From assembly GCA_004299215.1 (NCBI GenBank), contig SCTD01000576.1, forward strand, positions 1-6,220: a DNA stretch of 6,220 nucleotides. Reading direction: 5' to 3'. The stretch comes from Frankiales bacterium. Lineage in GTDB: Bacteria > Actinomycetota > Actinomycetes > Mycobacteriales > SCTD01. The notes under the pieces were generated by a model. That model had not been told where the DNA came from and searched no databases. It worked only from the letters and a program-made list of their open reading frames with translations. The position numbers and the translations under genes were made by a program. This document shows, in pieces, positions 1-4,996 of this stretch; position 1 is the stretch's first letter, and every line of letters begins with the position of its first letter.

Positions 1-378
1 CGTCGGCGTGGCGGTCGTGGTGCCGGCTCGGCCACGGTGCGTCCCGAGGACGAGGTGGCCGAGCTGCTGGCGGCGCCCTCCGACGCCGAGGCCACCGCCG
101 CGGAGACGGAGGAGGTCGACGCGCTCGCGCGGGCGGCCGCGCCGGCTCCCGAGGTCCTCCCGGACCTCGCCGACCAGCCCACGGCCGAGGAGGAGGACCG
201 CCCGGTGCTCGACGCCCCGGAGCCCGAGCCCGTCGCCGACGAGCCCGCGCCCGCCGCGGCGGAGCCGGCGGTCGAGCCCGCCCCGAGCCCGGTCGCGGTC
301 GCGGAGGCGCCGGCGGAGCCCGCTCCCAAGCGCCGCCGGCGGGCCACCAGCCGCCCGGCCGGCCCGCCGACCAGCTGA
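1..378 (+). CDS. rne: Ribonuclease E/G, C-terminal tail (5' end outside window)
   Basis: The reading frame is open from base 1 and ends at TGA 376-378, giving the last 125 residues of a larger protein. It begins with an Arg/Gly-rich patch (RRRGGRGAG), runs through a long Ala/Pro/Glu-rich low-complexity stretch with no recognisable fold, and closes with a basic patch and the ending KRRRRATSRPAGPPTS. This acidic-then-basic disordered tail is what I know from actinobacterial RNase E/G proteins, and the position directly upstream of rplU-rpmA is their usual one. The family carries out endonucleolytic decay and processing of RNA, and such tails typically act as RNA or partner docking regions. The catalytic S1 and DNase I-like domains lie outside the window, so the identification rests on the tail and on synteny. 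Another low-complexity protein cannot be formally excluded. Confidence 0.82.
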   Translation, partial: RRRGGRGAGSATVRPEDEVAELLAAPSDAEATAAETEEVDALARAAAPAPEVLPDLADQPTAEEEDRPVLDAPEPEPVADEPAPAAAEPAVEPAPSPVAVAEAPAEPAPKRRRRATSRPAGPPTS

Positions 379-401
379 CCCGGCCGTACGCCCGGTCTGC
401 G

Positions 402-423
402 CGGCCACGATCCCGGCCACGAT
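402..423. repeat. Short tandem direct repeat next to the palindrome
   Basis: CGGCCACGAT occurs at 402-411 and again at 414-423, a 12-bp period. The second copy runs into the left arm of the large inverted repeat that starts at 421. It could be a binding-site pair or a slippage product. No function can be assigned from the sequence. Confidence 0.5.
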
Positions 424-475
424 TCTCATGATCACGCGCGACTCGCCGCGCGTGTCCCGCGTGATCATGAGAATC
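421..475. repeat. Perfect 18-bp inverted repeat with an alternative internal hairpin
   Basis: The left arm GATTCTCATGATCACGCG (421-438) is the exact reverse complement of the right arm at 458-475, with a 19-base spacer. The arms are 50% GC, much lower than the surrounding DNA. A second hairpin is nested and competes with the first: CACGCGCG (433-440) pairs with CGCGCGTG (447-454) around a six-base loop and uses six bases of the large left arm. Each arm also contains the overlapping palindromic hexamers TCATGA and TGATCA. The element lies 42 bases after the RNase E/G stop and upstream of the rplU promoter. No U-tract follows, so a classical terminator is not supported. A dispersed repeat, an mRNA 3'-end stabiliser or a protein-binding palindrome are all possible. 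Confidence 0.9.
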
Positions 476-519
476 CCGCCGGGCGGCGCGCGTCCCGGGC
501 CGGCGGGCGGCCCCGCGCG

Positions 520-550
520 TTCGACGGCCGGCGCGGCCGTCCGGTAGTCT
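520..550 (+). promoter_or_regulatory. Candidate promoter of rplU-rpmA
   Basis: The -10 candidate TAGTCT (545-550) fits the actinobacterial TANNNT form. TCGACG (521-526), or TTCGAC one base earlier, gives a -35 at 18-19 bp spacing. Transcription would start near 557, leaving a leader of about 70 bases before the GTG of rplU. A 7-bp inverted repeat (GACGGCC 523-529, GGCCGTC 535-541) overlaps the -35 and spacer and could be an operator. The call rests on motif and position only. Confidence 0.45.
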
Positions 551-556
551 GGAACC

Positions 557-626
557 CGTCGCGTCCTGGACGCGCCCTTCTGCTGCGCCCAGGCGCGCGG
601 CACCCGAACTCAGGCAGGAGCTCCTC
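557..626 (+). promoter_or_regulatory. Structured 5' leader and ribosome binding site of rplU
   Basis: If transcription starts near 557, the leader can form two small hairpins: CGCGTC/GACGCG (560-565 with 569-574, loop CTG) and GCGC/GCGC (585-588 with 593-596). The Shine-Dalgarno AGGAG (616-620) sits six bases before the GTG and is followed at once by its complement CTCCT (621-625). It is therefore half of a 10-bp perfect palindrome. Ribosomal protein leaders are often autoregulatory. I do not recognise a known L21 leader family here, so control through this RNA is only a possibility. Confidence 0.35.
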
Positions 627-941
627 GTGTACGCCATCGTCAAGACCGGCGGCAAGCAGTACAAGGTCGCCGTCGGTGACGTCGTCACGGTCGAGAAGGT
701 CACCGGAGGCCCCGGCGACAGCGTCGCGCTGCCCGCCCTGCTCGTCGTCGACGGCACCGCGGTGACCTCCGACGCCGACGCGCTGGCCAAGGTGAGCGTC
801 AGCGGCGAGGTCGTCGGCCACACCAAGGGCCCGAAGATCAACATCCTGCGCTACAAGAACAAGACCGGCTACAAGCGCCGCATGGGCCACCGCCAGTCGC
901 TGACGCAGGTGCGCGTCACGGCCATCGACACCGCGAAGTAG
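627..941 (+). CDS. rplU: 50S ribosomal protein L21 (bL21)
   Basis: The 104-residue product has the usual length for bL21, a 23S rRNA-binding protein of the large subunit that contacts L20. The N-terminus [14 protein letters not shown] and the C-terminal RNA-binding stretch [15 protein letters not shown] (residues 76-90), preceded by HTKGPKI (65-71), are family hallmarks. Translation starts at GTG 627, supported by AGGAG six bases upstream and by the conserved first residue of the family falling exactly there. The stop TAG 939-941 lies ten bases before rpmA and overlaps its ribosome binding site, so the two are almost certainly one transcript. Nothing in the protein is unusual. Confidence 0.98.
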   Translation: MYAIVKTGGKQYKVAVGDVVTVEKVTGGPGDSVALPALLVVDGTAVTSDADALAKVSVSGEVVGHTKGPKINILRYKNKTGYKRRMGHRQSLTQVRVTAIDTAK

Positions 942-951
942 GAGACACGCC

Positions 952-1206
952 ATGGCTCACAAGAAGGGCGCGAGCTCCTCGCGCAACGGTCGCGACTCCA
1001 ACGCGCAGTACCTCGGCGTCAAGCGCTTCGGCGGCCAGGTCGTCAAGGCCGGCGAGATCATCGTCCGCCAGCGCGGCACCCACTTCCACCCGGGCGACAA
1101 CGTCGGCCGGGGCAAGGACGACACCCTGTTCGCGCTCGAGCCGGGTGCCGTGACGTTCGGCCTCAAGCGCGGCCGCAAGACCGTCAACGTCCTCCCGGTC
1201 GGCTGA
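952..1206 (+). CDS. rpmA: 50S ribosomal protein L27 (bL27)
   Basis: This 84-residue protein begins [16 protein letters not shown] and contains LGVKRFGGQ and the core [18 protein letters not shown], all diagnostic of bL27. The flexible N-terminus of this protein reaches the peptidyl-transferase centre of the ribosome. Here it starts directly with AHKKG, without the cleaved N-terminal extension known from Firmicutes, so no Prp-type processing is implied. The Shine-Dalgarno AGGAG (940-944) overlaps the stop codon of rplU with seven bases before the ATG, which points to co-transcription and probably translational coupling. A strong hairpin follows the stop, before obg. Confidence 0.98.
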   Translation: MAHKKGASSSRNGRDSNAQYLGVKRFGGQVVKAGEIIVRQRGTHFHPGDNVGRGKDDTLFALEPGAVTFGLKRGRKTVNVLPVG

Positions 1207-1227
1207 CCCGACCGCACACGCACTTCC

Positions 1228-1270
1228 TCGAGGGCGGGCCGGCTTGCCGGACCCGCCCTCGACCCTTTCT
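1228..1270 (+). terminator. Hairpin terminator or attenuator between rpmA and obg
   Basis: TCGAGGGCGGG (1228-1238) pairs perfectly with CCCGCCCTCGA (1252-1262). The stem extends inward past a single bulged A (1251) with CCGG/CCGG (1239-1242 with 1247-1250) and a four-base loop CTTG. The stem is followed by CCCTTTCT (1263-1270), a weak pyrimidine tract. This fits an intrinsic terminator of moderate strength. No clear promoter for obg is visible between the stem and its GTG, so partial read-through lowering obg relative to the ribosomal genes is the likelier reading. Confidence 0.65.
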
Positions 1271-1281
1271 GAGAGGCAACC

Positions 1282-2757
1282 GTGGCCACCTTCGTCGACC
1301 GCGCCGTGCTCCACGTCGCCGCCGGTGACGGGGGCAACGGCTGCGCCAGCGTCCGGCGCGAGAAGTTCAAGCCGCTGGGCGGTCCCGACGGCGCCGACGG
1401 CGGTGACGGCGGTGACGTCGTCCTGGTCGTACGAGCCCATGTCGCCTCGCTGCTGGACTACCACTACCACCCGCACCAGAAGGCGACCTCCGGCAAGCAG
1501 GGCTCCGGCTCGCTGCGCACCGGCGCCAAGGGGCAGGACGTCGAGGTGCCCGTCCCCAACGGCACCGTCGTCTACGACACGGACGGCAACCAGCTGGCCG
1601 ACCTCGTCGGCGAGGGCGCGACCTTCGTCGTCGCGAAGGGCGGCAAGGGCGGTCTCGGCAACGCCAGCCTCGCGAGCGCCAAGCGCAAGGCGCCCGGCTT
1701 CGCCCTGCTGGGCGAGCCGGGGGAGAAGAAGGACGTCGTCCTCGAGCTCAAGACCGTCGCCGACGTCGCCCTCGTGGGCTTCCCCAGCGCCGGCAAGTCG
1801 AGCCTGATCGCCGCGCTGTCCGCGGCCCGCCCGAAGATCGCCGACTACCCCTTCACGACGCTGGTGCCGAACCTCGGTGTCGTCGAGTCCGCCGGCACCA
1901 CCTTCACGGTCGCCGACGTCCCCGGCCTGATCCCGGGGGCGCACCAGGGCAAGGGCCTGGGCCTGGAGTTCCTGCGCCACGTCGAGCGCTGCGCGGTGCT
2001 CGTCCACGTGCTCGACTGCGCCACCCTCGAGCCGGGTCGCGACCCGATCACCGACCTGGACGTCCTCGAGCAGGAGCTCAGCCTCTACAAGGACGACGTC
2101 GCCCGGCTGACCGAGCGACCGCGGCTGGTCGTGCTCAACAAGGTCGACGTGCCCGAGGGCCGCGAGCTGGCCGAGCTGGTGCGCCCGGAGCTCGAGGCCC
2201 GCGGGCTGCAGGTCTTCGAGGTCAGCGCTGTGAGCCGGGAGGGCCTGCCCGCCCTGACGTACGCGCTCGCCGGCGTCGTGCAGGCCGACCGCGAGGCGCG
2301 CCCGCTCGAGCAGGCGACCCGGATCGTGCTGCGCCCGAAGGCGGTCGACGACCTCGGCTTCACGGTGGAGCCCGACGGCGACGGCTTCGTCGTGCGCGGG
2401 AGCAAGCCCGAGCGCTGGATCACCCAGACCGACTTCGCCAACGAGGAGGCCATCGGCTTCCTCGCCGACCGGCTCGCCAAGCTCGGCGTCGAGAAGGCGC
2501 TGGCCGCCGCGGGGGCGACCCCCGGCGCCGAGGTCACCATCGGCGACGTCTCCTTCGACTGGCAGCCGACCGAGCTCGAGCAGTTCTCCTCCGGCATGCG
2601 CGGGCAGGACGCCCGGCTCGAGGACCGCAGCCGGATCGGTGCCGAGGAGCGGCGGCTGCAGAAGGACCTGCGGCGGGCCGAGCGGATGGGCCTGGACAGG
2701 GAGGCGCTGCAGGCCGAGCTCGAGAAGGTCGCCCCGCGACGGGACGCCGACGAGTGA
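1282..2757 (+). CDS. obg: GTPase Obg/CgtA
   Basis: The 491-residue product is a three-domain Obg GTPase, which acts in late 50S subunit assembly and in stress and growth control. The Gly-rich Obg fold covers about residues 1-158 ([17 protein letters not shown] near the start, [12 protein letters not shown] at 121-132). The G domain follows: P-loop GFPSAGKSS (166-174), switch [10 protein letters not shown] (189-197), DVPG (212-215), NKVD (286-289) and SAV (315-317). The OCT domain typical of Gram-positive Obg proteins spans about 345-428, ending GDVSFDW, and a charged 60-residue tail completes the protein. All nucleotide-binding motifs are intact. The GTG at 1282 has GAGAGG five bases upstream and gives the family's normal N-terminus. 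The last four bases overlap the start of proB. Confidence 0.97.
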   Translation: MATFVDRAVLHVAAGDGGNGCASVRREKFKPLGGPDGADGGDGGDVVLVVRAHVASLLDYHYHPHQKATSGKQGSGSLRTGAKGQDVEVPVPNGTVVYDTDGNQLADLVGEGATFVVAKGGKGGLGNASLASAKRKAPGFALLGEPGEKKDVVLELKTVADVALVGFPSAGKSSLIAALSAARPKIADYPFTTLVPNLGVVESAGTTFTVADVPGLIPGAHQGKGLGLEFLRHVERCAVLVHVLDCATLEPGRDPITDLDVLEQELSLYKDDVARLTERPRLVVLNKVDVPEGRELAELVRPELEARGLQVFEVSAVSREGLPALTYALAGVVQADREARPLEQATRIVLRPKAVDDLGFTVEPDGDGFVVRGSKPERWITQTDFANEEAIGFLADRLAKLGVEKALAAAGATPGAEVTIGDVSFDWQPTELEQFSSGMRGQDARLEDRSRIGAEERRLQKDLRRAERMGLDREALQAELEKVAPRRDADE

Positions 2758-3833
2758 GCCGTACGGCGGTCGCGTCGGCAGCGAGGCTGGTCGTCAAGGT
2801 GGGGTCGTCGTCCCTGACGACCGCGGCCGGCGGCCTCGACCCGGAGCGCCTCGACGCGCTGGTCGACGCGCTCGCCGAGCGGGACGGCCAGCTGGTGCTG
2901 GTCTCGTCCGGCGCCATCGCCGCCGGGCTCGCCCCGCTCGGGCTGAAGCGCCGGCCGCGGGACCTGGCGACGCAGCAGGCGGCCGCCTCGGTGGGGCAGA
3001 TGCTGCTGGTGCAGCGCTACGCCAGCGCCTTCGCCCGGCACGGCCGCACCGTCGGGCAGGTGCTGCTCACGGCCGACGACGTCGTACGCCGCTCGCACTA
3101 CCGCAACGCGCAGACCACGCTGGACCGGCTGCTGTCGCTCGGCGTCGTGCCGGTCGTCAACGAGAACGACGCCGTCGCCACCGAGGAGATCCGCTTCGGC
3201 GACAACGACCGGCTCGCCGCGCTCGTCGCGCACCTGGTCCGGGCCGACGCCCTGGTGCTGCTGTCGGACGTGGACGGCCTCTACGACGGCGACCCGCGCA
3301 CGCCGGGGTCTCGCCTGGTGCCCGAGGTGCGCGGCCCGCACGACCTGCACGGGGTGGTCATCGGAGGGACCGGCAGCGCCGGCCTCGGGCGCGGCGGGAT
3401 GGCCAGCAAGGTCGACGCGGCTGCCCTCGCGACGGGCGCGGGGGTTCCGGTGCTGCTGGCCGCGACCGCCCACGTGCGGGACGCGCTGAAGGGCGAGGGC
3501 GGCACGTTCTTCGCCTCCACGGGCACGCGCGCGCCCGGCCGGCTGCTCTGGCTGGCGCACGCGACGACGCCGCGTGGCCGGCTGCTGCTCGACGCGGGCG
3601 CGGTGCGCGCCGTCGTCGAGCGCCGGCTGTCGCTCCTGCCGGCGGGCGTCACCGCCGTCGAGGGGGAGTTCGCCGCCGGCGACCCGGTGGAGCTGGCCGG
3701 CCCCGACGGCCGCGCCGTGGCGCGCGGGCTGGTCGCCTACGACGCCGCGGAGCTGCCCGCCCTGCTCGGCCGCTCCACGCGGGAGCTCGGCCTGCGCGAG
3801 GTCGTCCACCGGGACGACCTGGTGCTCGTCTAG
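2754..3833 (+). CDS. proB: Glutamate 5-kinase
   Basis: ProB phosphorylates L-glutamate with ATP to gamma-glutamyl phosphate, the first and normally proline-inhibited step of proline synthesis in the cytoplasm. The 359 residues comprise an amino-acid-kinase domain (about 1-255) and a C-terminal PUA domain (about 275-355), the full bacterial architecture. Motifs seen are VVKVGSS (13-19), SSGA (51-54), NENDAV (136-141), FGDNDRL (148-154), SDVDGLY (171-177) and GGMASKV (214-220). The GTG start overlaps the obg stop as GTGA, with only a weak upstream GGGA (2741-2744), so translational coupling to obg is likely. Its stop TAG shares bases with the stop of the opposing gene. Its pathway partner proA does not follow directly, but begins about 1.16 kb downstream beyond two opposite-strand genes. 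Confidence 0.97.
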   Translation: MSRTAVASAARLVVKVGSSSLTTAAGGLDPERLDALVDALAERDGQLVLVSSGAIAAGLAPLGLKRRPRDLATQQAAASVGQMLLVQRYASAFARHGRTVGQVLLTADDVVRRSHYRNAQTTLDRLLSLGVVPVVNENDAVATEEIRFGDNDRLAALVAHLVRADALVLLSDVDGLYDGDPRTPGSRLVPEVRGPHDLHGVVIGGTGSAGLGRGGMASKVDAAALATGAGVPVLLAATAHVRDALKGEGGTFFASTGTRAPGRLLWLAHATTPRGRLLLDAGAVRAVVERRLSLLPAGVTAVEGEFAAGDPVELAGPDGRAVARGLVAYDAAELPALLGRSTRELGLREVVHRDDLVLV

Positions 3834-4276
3834 GTCGACGCACCCGCCAGGTGCGCGTCGGCCGCGGCCTGGTCGTAGGCGAGGGTGTTCGTCGCCGTCG
3901 CGAGGCCCTCGGCGTTCAGCTCCTGCACGAAGCAGAAGCGCATCGTGCGGGTCTGCCCGGCGACGGTCGACGTGGCGTCGTAGATCGCGACCGCGCGCCG
4001 GTCGTCCGCGAGGCAGGACAGCAGGTTCATGCTGAAGGTGCCGCCCGTGAGCTCGAAGAGGCGGCCGAACATCTCGGAGATCGCCGCCCAGCCCGAGTAG
4101 GTACCAGCCAGCGGCGAGCTCCCCGCGTTGGTCCACGTGGCGTCGTCCGTCATCTCCTTGCGGACGTGCTCGAGGTCGCCGCGGCCGAAGGCCGCGAATC
4201 CCTCGCGCAACCGGGCGGCGTTCGGGTGCTCCGTCCTGGTGATGCTGAGGTCAGGCTTGATCTTCGTGGTCGCCAT
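3830..4276 (-). CDS. SnoaL-like / NTF2-like family protein
   Basis: This 148-residue protein has the pattern of the SnoaL-like branch of the NTF2 fold. An N-terminal helix [20 protein letters not shown] (16-35) is followed by the acidic/Trp strand MTDDATW (42-48), SPLAGTYSG (54-62), ELTGGTF (75-81), and a C-terminal strand region ending in [12 protein letters not shown]. The family forms small cone-shaped barrels, often dimers. Members include polyketide cyclases and ketosteroid-isomerase-like enzymes, but many have no known substrate, and I cannot assign one here. There is no signal peptide, so it is probably cytoplasmic. The ATG (4276-4274) has a G-rich run, AGGGGGG, only two bases upstream, a poorly spaced ribosome site. 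GC over 3901-4260 is 252/360 (70%), lower than samples of proB (74-82%). It converges on proB and shares its stop bases. Confidence 0.85.
   Translation of the reverse strand: MATTKIKPDLSITRTEHPNAARLREGFAAFGRGDLEHVRKEMTDDATWTNAGSSPLAGTYSGWAAISEMFGRLFELTGGTFSMNLLSCLADDRRAVAIYDATSTVAGQTRTMRFCFVQELNAEGLATATNTLAYDQAAADAHLAGAST
3835..3861 (+). terminator. Hairpin just after the proB stop
   Basis: CGCACC (3839-3844) pairs with GGTGCG (3850-3855) around a five-base loop. Beyond a two-base bulge, 3835-3838 pair with 3858-3861 (one G-T wobble). It starts one base after the proB stop and lies inside the 3' coding end of the opposing gene. No U-tract follows, so it could protect or end the proB mRNA, but efficient intrinsic termination is doubtful. 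Confidence 0.3.
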
Positions 4277-4324
4277 GCGCCCCCCTGGGCTCCCGGGCCG
4301 CGCCGCGGGCCGTCGCGGCCTCGG
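4277..4324 (-). other. Predicted 5' leader of the SnoaL-like gene
   Basis: This is the presumed untranslated leader if transcription starts near 4324. It contains a 7-bp inverted repeat (4296-4302 with 4314-4320, 11-base loop). The octamer GGCTCCCG occurs on the plus strand at 4288-4295 and again at 4323-4330, flanking that stem, 35 bases apart. In such GC-rich DNA these may be chance. I see no known riboswitch. Confidence 0.25.
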
Positions 4325-4330
4325 CTCCCG

Positions 4331-4358
4331 AGACTGGACCTGCTGCGGGCGCTGTCAA
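4331..4358 (-). promoter_or_regulatory. Candidate promoter of the SnoaL-like gene
   Basis: On the minus strand a perfect TTGACA (4358-4353) is followed after 16 bases by CAGTCT (4336-4331), which matches the TANNNT form at two of its three fixed positions. Transcription would begin near 4324, about 48 bases before the ATG. The promoter lies in the gap between the two minus-strand genes, so the SnoaL-like gene need not depend on read-through from the lipoprotein gene. Confidence 0.5.
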
Positions 4359-4374
4359 GAGGACGAACCTGGCG

Positions 4375-4390
4375 AAAGCGGCTCAGCCGC
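4375..4390 (-). terminator. Small hairpin over the lipoprotein gene stop codon
   Basis: On the minus strand GCGGC (4390-4386) and GCCGC (4382-4378) form a five-bp stem whose three-base loop is exactly the TGA stop codon of the lipoprotein gene, followed by TTT (4377-4375). It resembles a very short intrinsic terminator, but the stem and T-run are both too short for confidence. Confidence 0.25.
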
Positions 4391-4967
4391 AGGTGATCCC
4401 TGGCTGGGATCCGGCCGGGTCCACCTCGGTCGCCGTGCCTGCCGAGATGCGCCACGTCCGCCGCAGCGTGTCCGGCCCGCGCTCCCTCGTCTCCTGCACC
4501 AGCGCTCCCGGCCGGCACAGCAGAGGCGCCTCGGGACCCGGGGCGAAGGTCCACGCCGTGTCCGTCTCGCCGACCGTGATCGGGACCAGCCGGCAGCCGT
4601 CGAGCAGGAAGCCCGTGGCCTCGTCGCCGGTCGCGGCCAGCACCTCGTCGCGCCGGTCGCCGTCCAGGTCGGCCGTCGCCAGCAGGTCGCCGGAGAAGAG
4701 CGCCTCGGGGACGGCGTTCTCGCCCGTCGCGAGCCACGCCTGCGCGACGCGTTCGCCGCCCCGGACCCACGACACGACCTCGTCGGTGCGGCCGTCCCCG
4801 TCGAGGTCGCCCTGCAACCGCTGCTCCTGTGACCCGTCCGGTGGCTGCGAGCGCTCCGCCGCGCAGGGACCGGTCGGACCGGGGCGCGGGCCGGCGGCGG
4901 GGTCGTCGCTGCAGGCGGCGGCGGTGAGCACCGTGAGCAGTGCCAGGGCGATCGGTGCGCTTCGCAT
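4383..4967 (-). CDS. Predicted lipoprotein with two DxDGD calcium-loop motifs (FG-GAP/VCBS-like)
   Basis: The 194-residue product starts [19 protein letters not shown], a short lipoprotein signal peptide with a lipobox-like TAAAC. Cys19 would be the lipidated residue, followed by a Pro/Gly/Asp-rich linker, so an outer-face membrane anchor is inferred. The mature part carries two acidic loops, [12 protein letters not shown] (54-65) and [11 protein letters not shown] (100-110), of the kind that bind calcium in FG-GAP/VCBS beta-propeller repeats. Cysteines 35, 125, 151 and 193 could form two disulphides. Only two repeats are present, too few for a whole propeller. A start 21 codons further upstream (5030) would overlap proA and hide the signal peptide, so I chose 4967, although no good Shine-Dalgarno precedes it. 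I do not recognise a named family. Partner and function are unknown. Confidence 0.8.
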   Translation of the reverse strand: MRSAPIALALLTVLTAAACSDDPAAGPRPGPTGPCAAERSQPPDGSQEQRLQGDLDGDGRTDEVVSWVRGGERVAQAWLATGENAVPEALFSGDLLATADLDGDRRDEVLAATGDEATGFLLDGCRLVPITVGETDTAWTFAPGPEAPLLCRPGALVQETRERGPDTLRRTWRISAGTATEVDPAGSQPGITCG

Positions 4968-4989
4968 GGGCGGCAGTCTTCCGTACCCT
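4961..4989 (+). promoter_or_regulatory. Promoter of proA, predicted leaderless
   Basis: TTCGCA (4961-4966) and TACCCT (4984-4989) form a -35/-10 pair with an ideal 17-bp spacer. The -10 fits TANNNT and ends seven bases before the proA ATG, so the expected start site is 4996-4997, the first base of the codon or the base before it. No Shine-Dalgarno precedes the ATG. This is the standard layout of leaderless genes in Actinobacteria. The -35 overlaps the start codon of the divergent lipoprotein gene, whose own promoter must lie within the proA coding sequence. Confidence 0.6.
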
Positions 4990-4996
4990 CGTAGGC

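Noticed and set aside
421..475. Reading the large palindrome as an intrinsic terminator of rne
   Set aside because: The 19-base loop and the GC-rich sequence after the stem, without a T-run, do not fit, so it is listed as a repeat.
8..547. 179-codon plus-strand open frame overlapping the RNase E/G tail and the gap
   Set aside because: It reads Arg/Pro/Ser repeats out of frame and runs through the large palindrome. The frame ending at 378 fits the RNase E/G tail instead.
1244..1272. Possible obg promoter within the rpmA-obg gap
   Set aside because: TTGCCG at 1244-1249 could be a -35, but the hexamer 17 bases on (TTCTGA) does not match a -10.
916..2007. 363-codon minus-strand open frame opposite rpmA and obg
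   Set aside because: No domain pattern, no ribosome site, and it is explained by codon bias of the opposite strand.
2085..4136. 683-codon minus-strand open frame opposite obg and proB
   Set aside because: Arg/Gly/Ala-rich low-complexity translation with no recognisable motif, lying opposite two clearly functional genes. It is the expected antisense shadow in high-GC DNA.
2639..4396. 585-codon plus-strand open frame across proB
   Set aside because: Arg/Ala-rich out-of-frame translation of proB. The proB frame itself has all family motifs.
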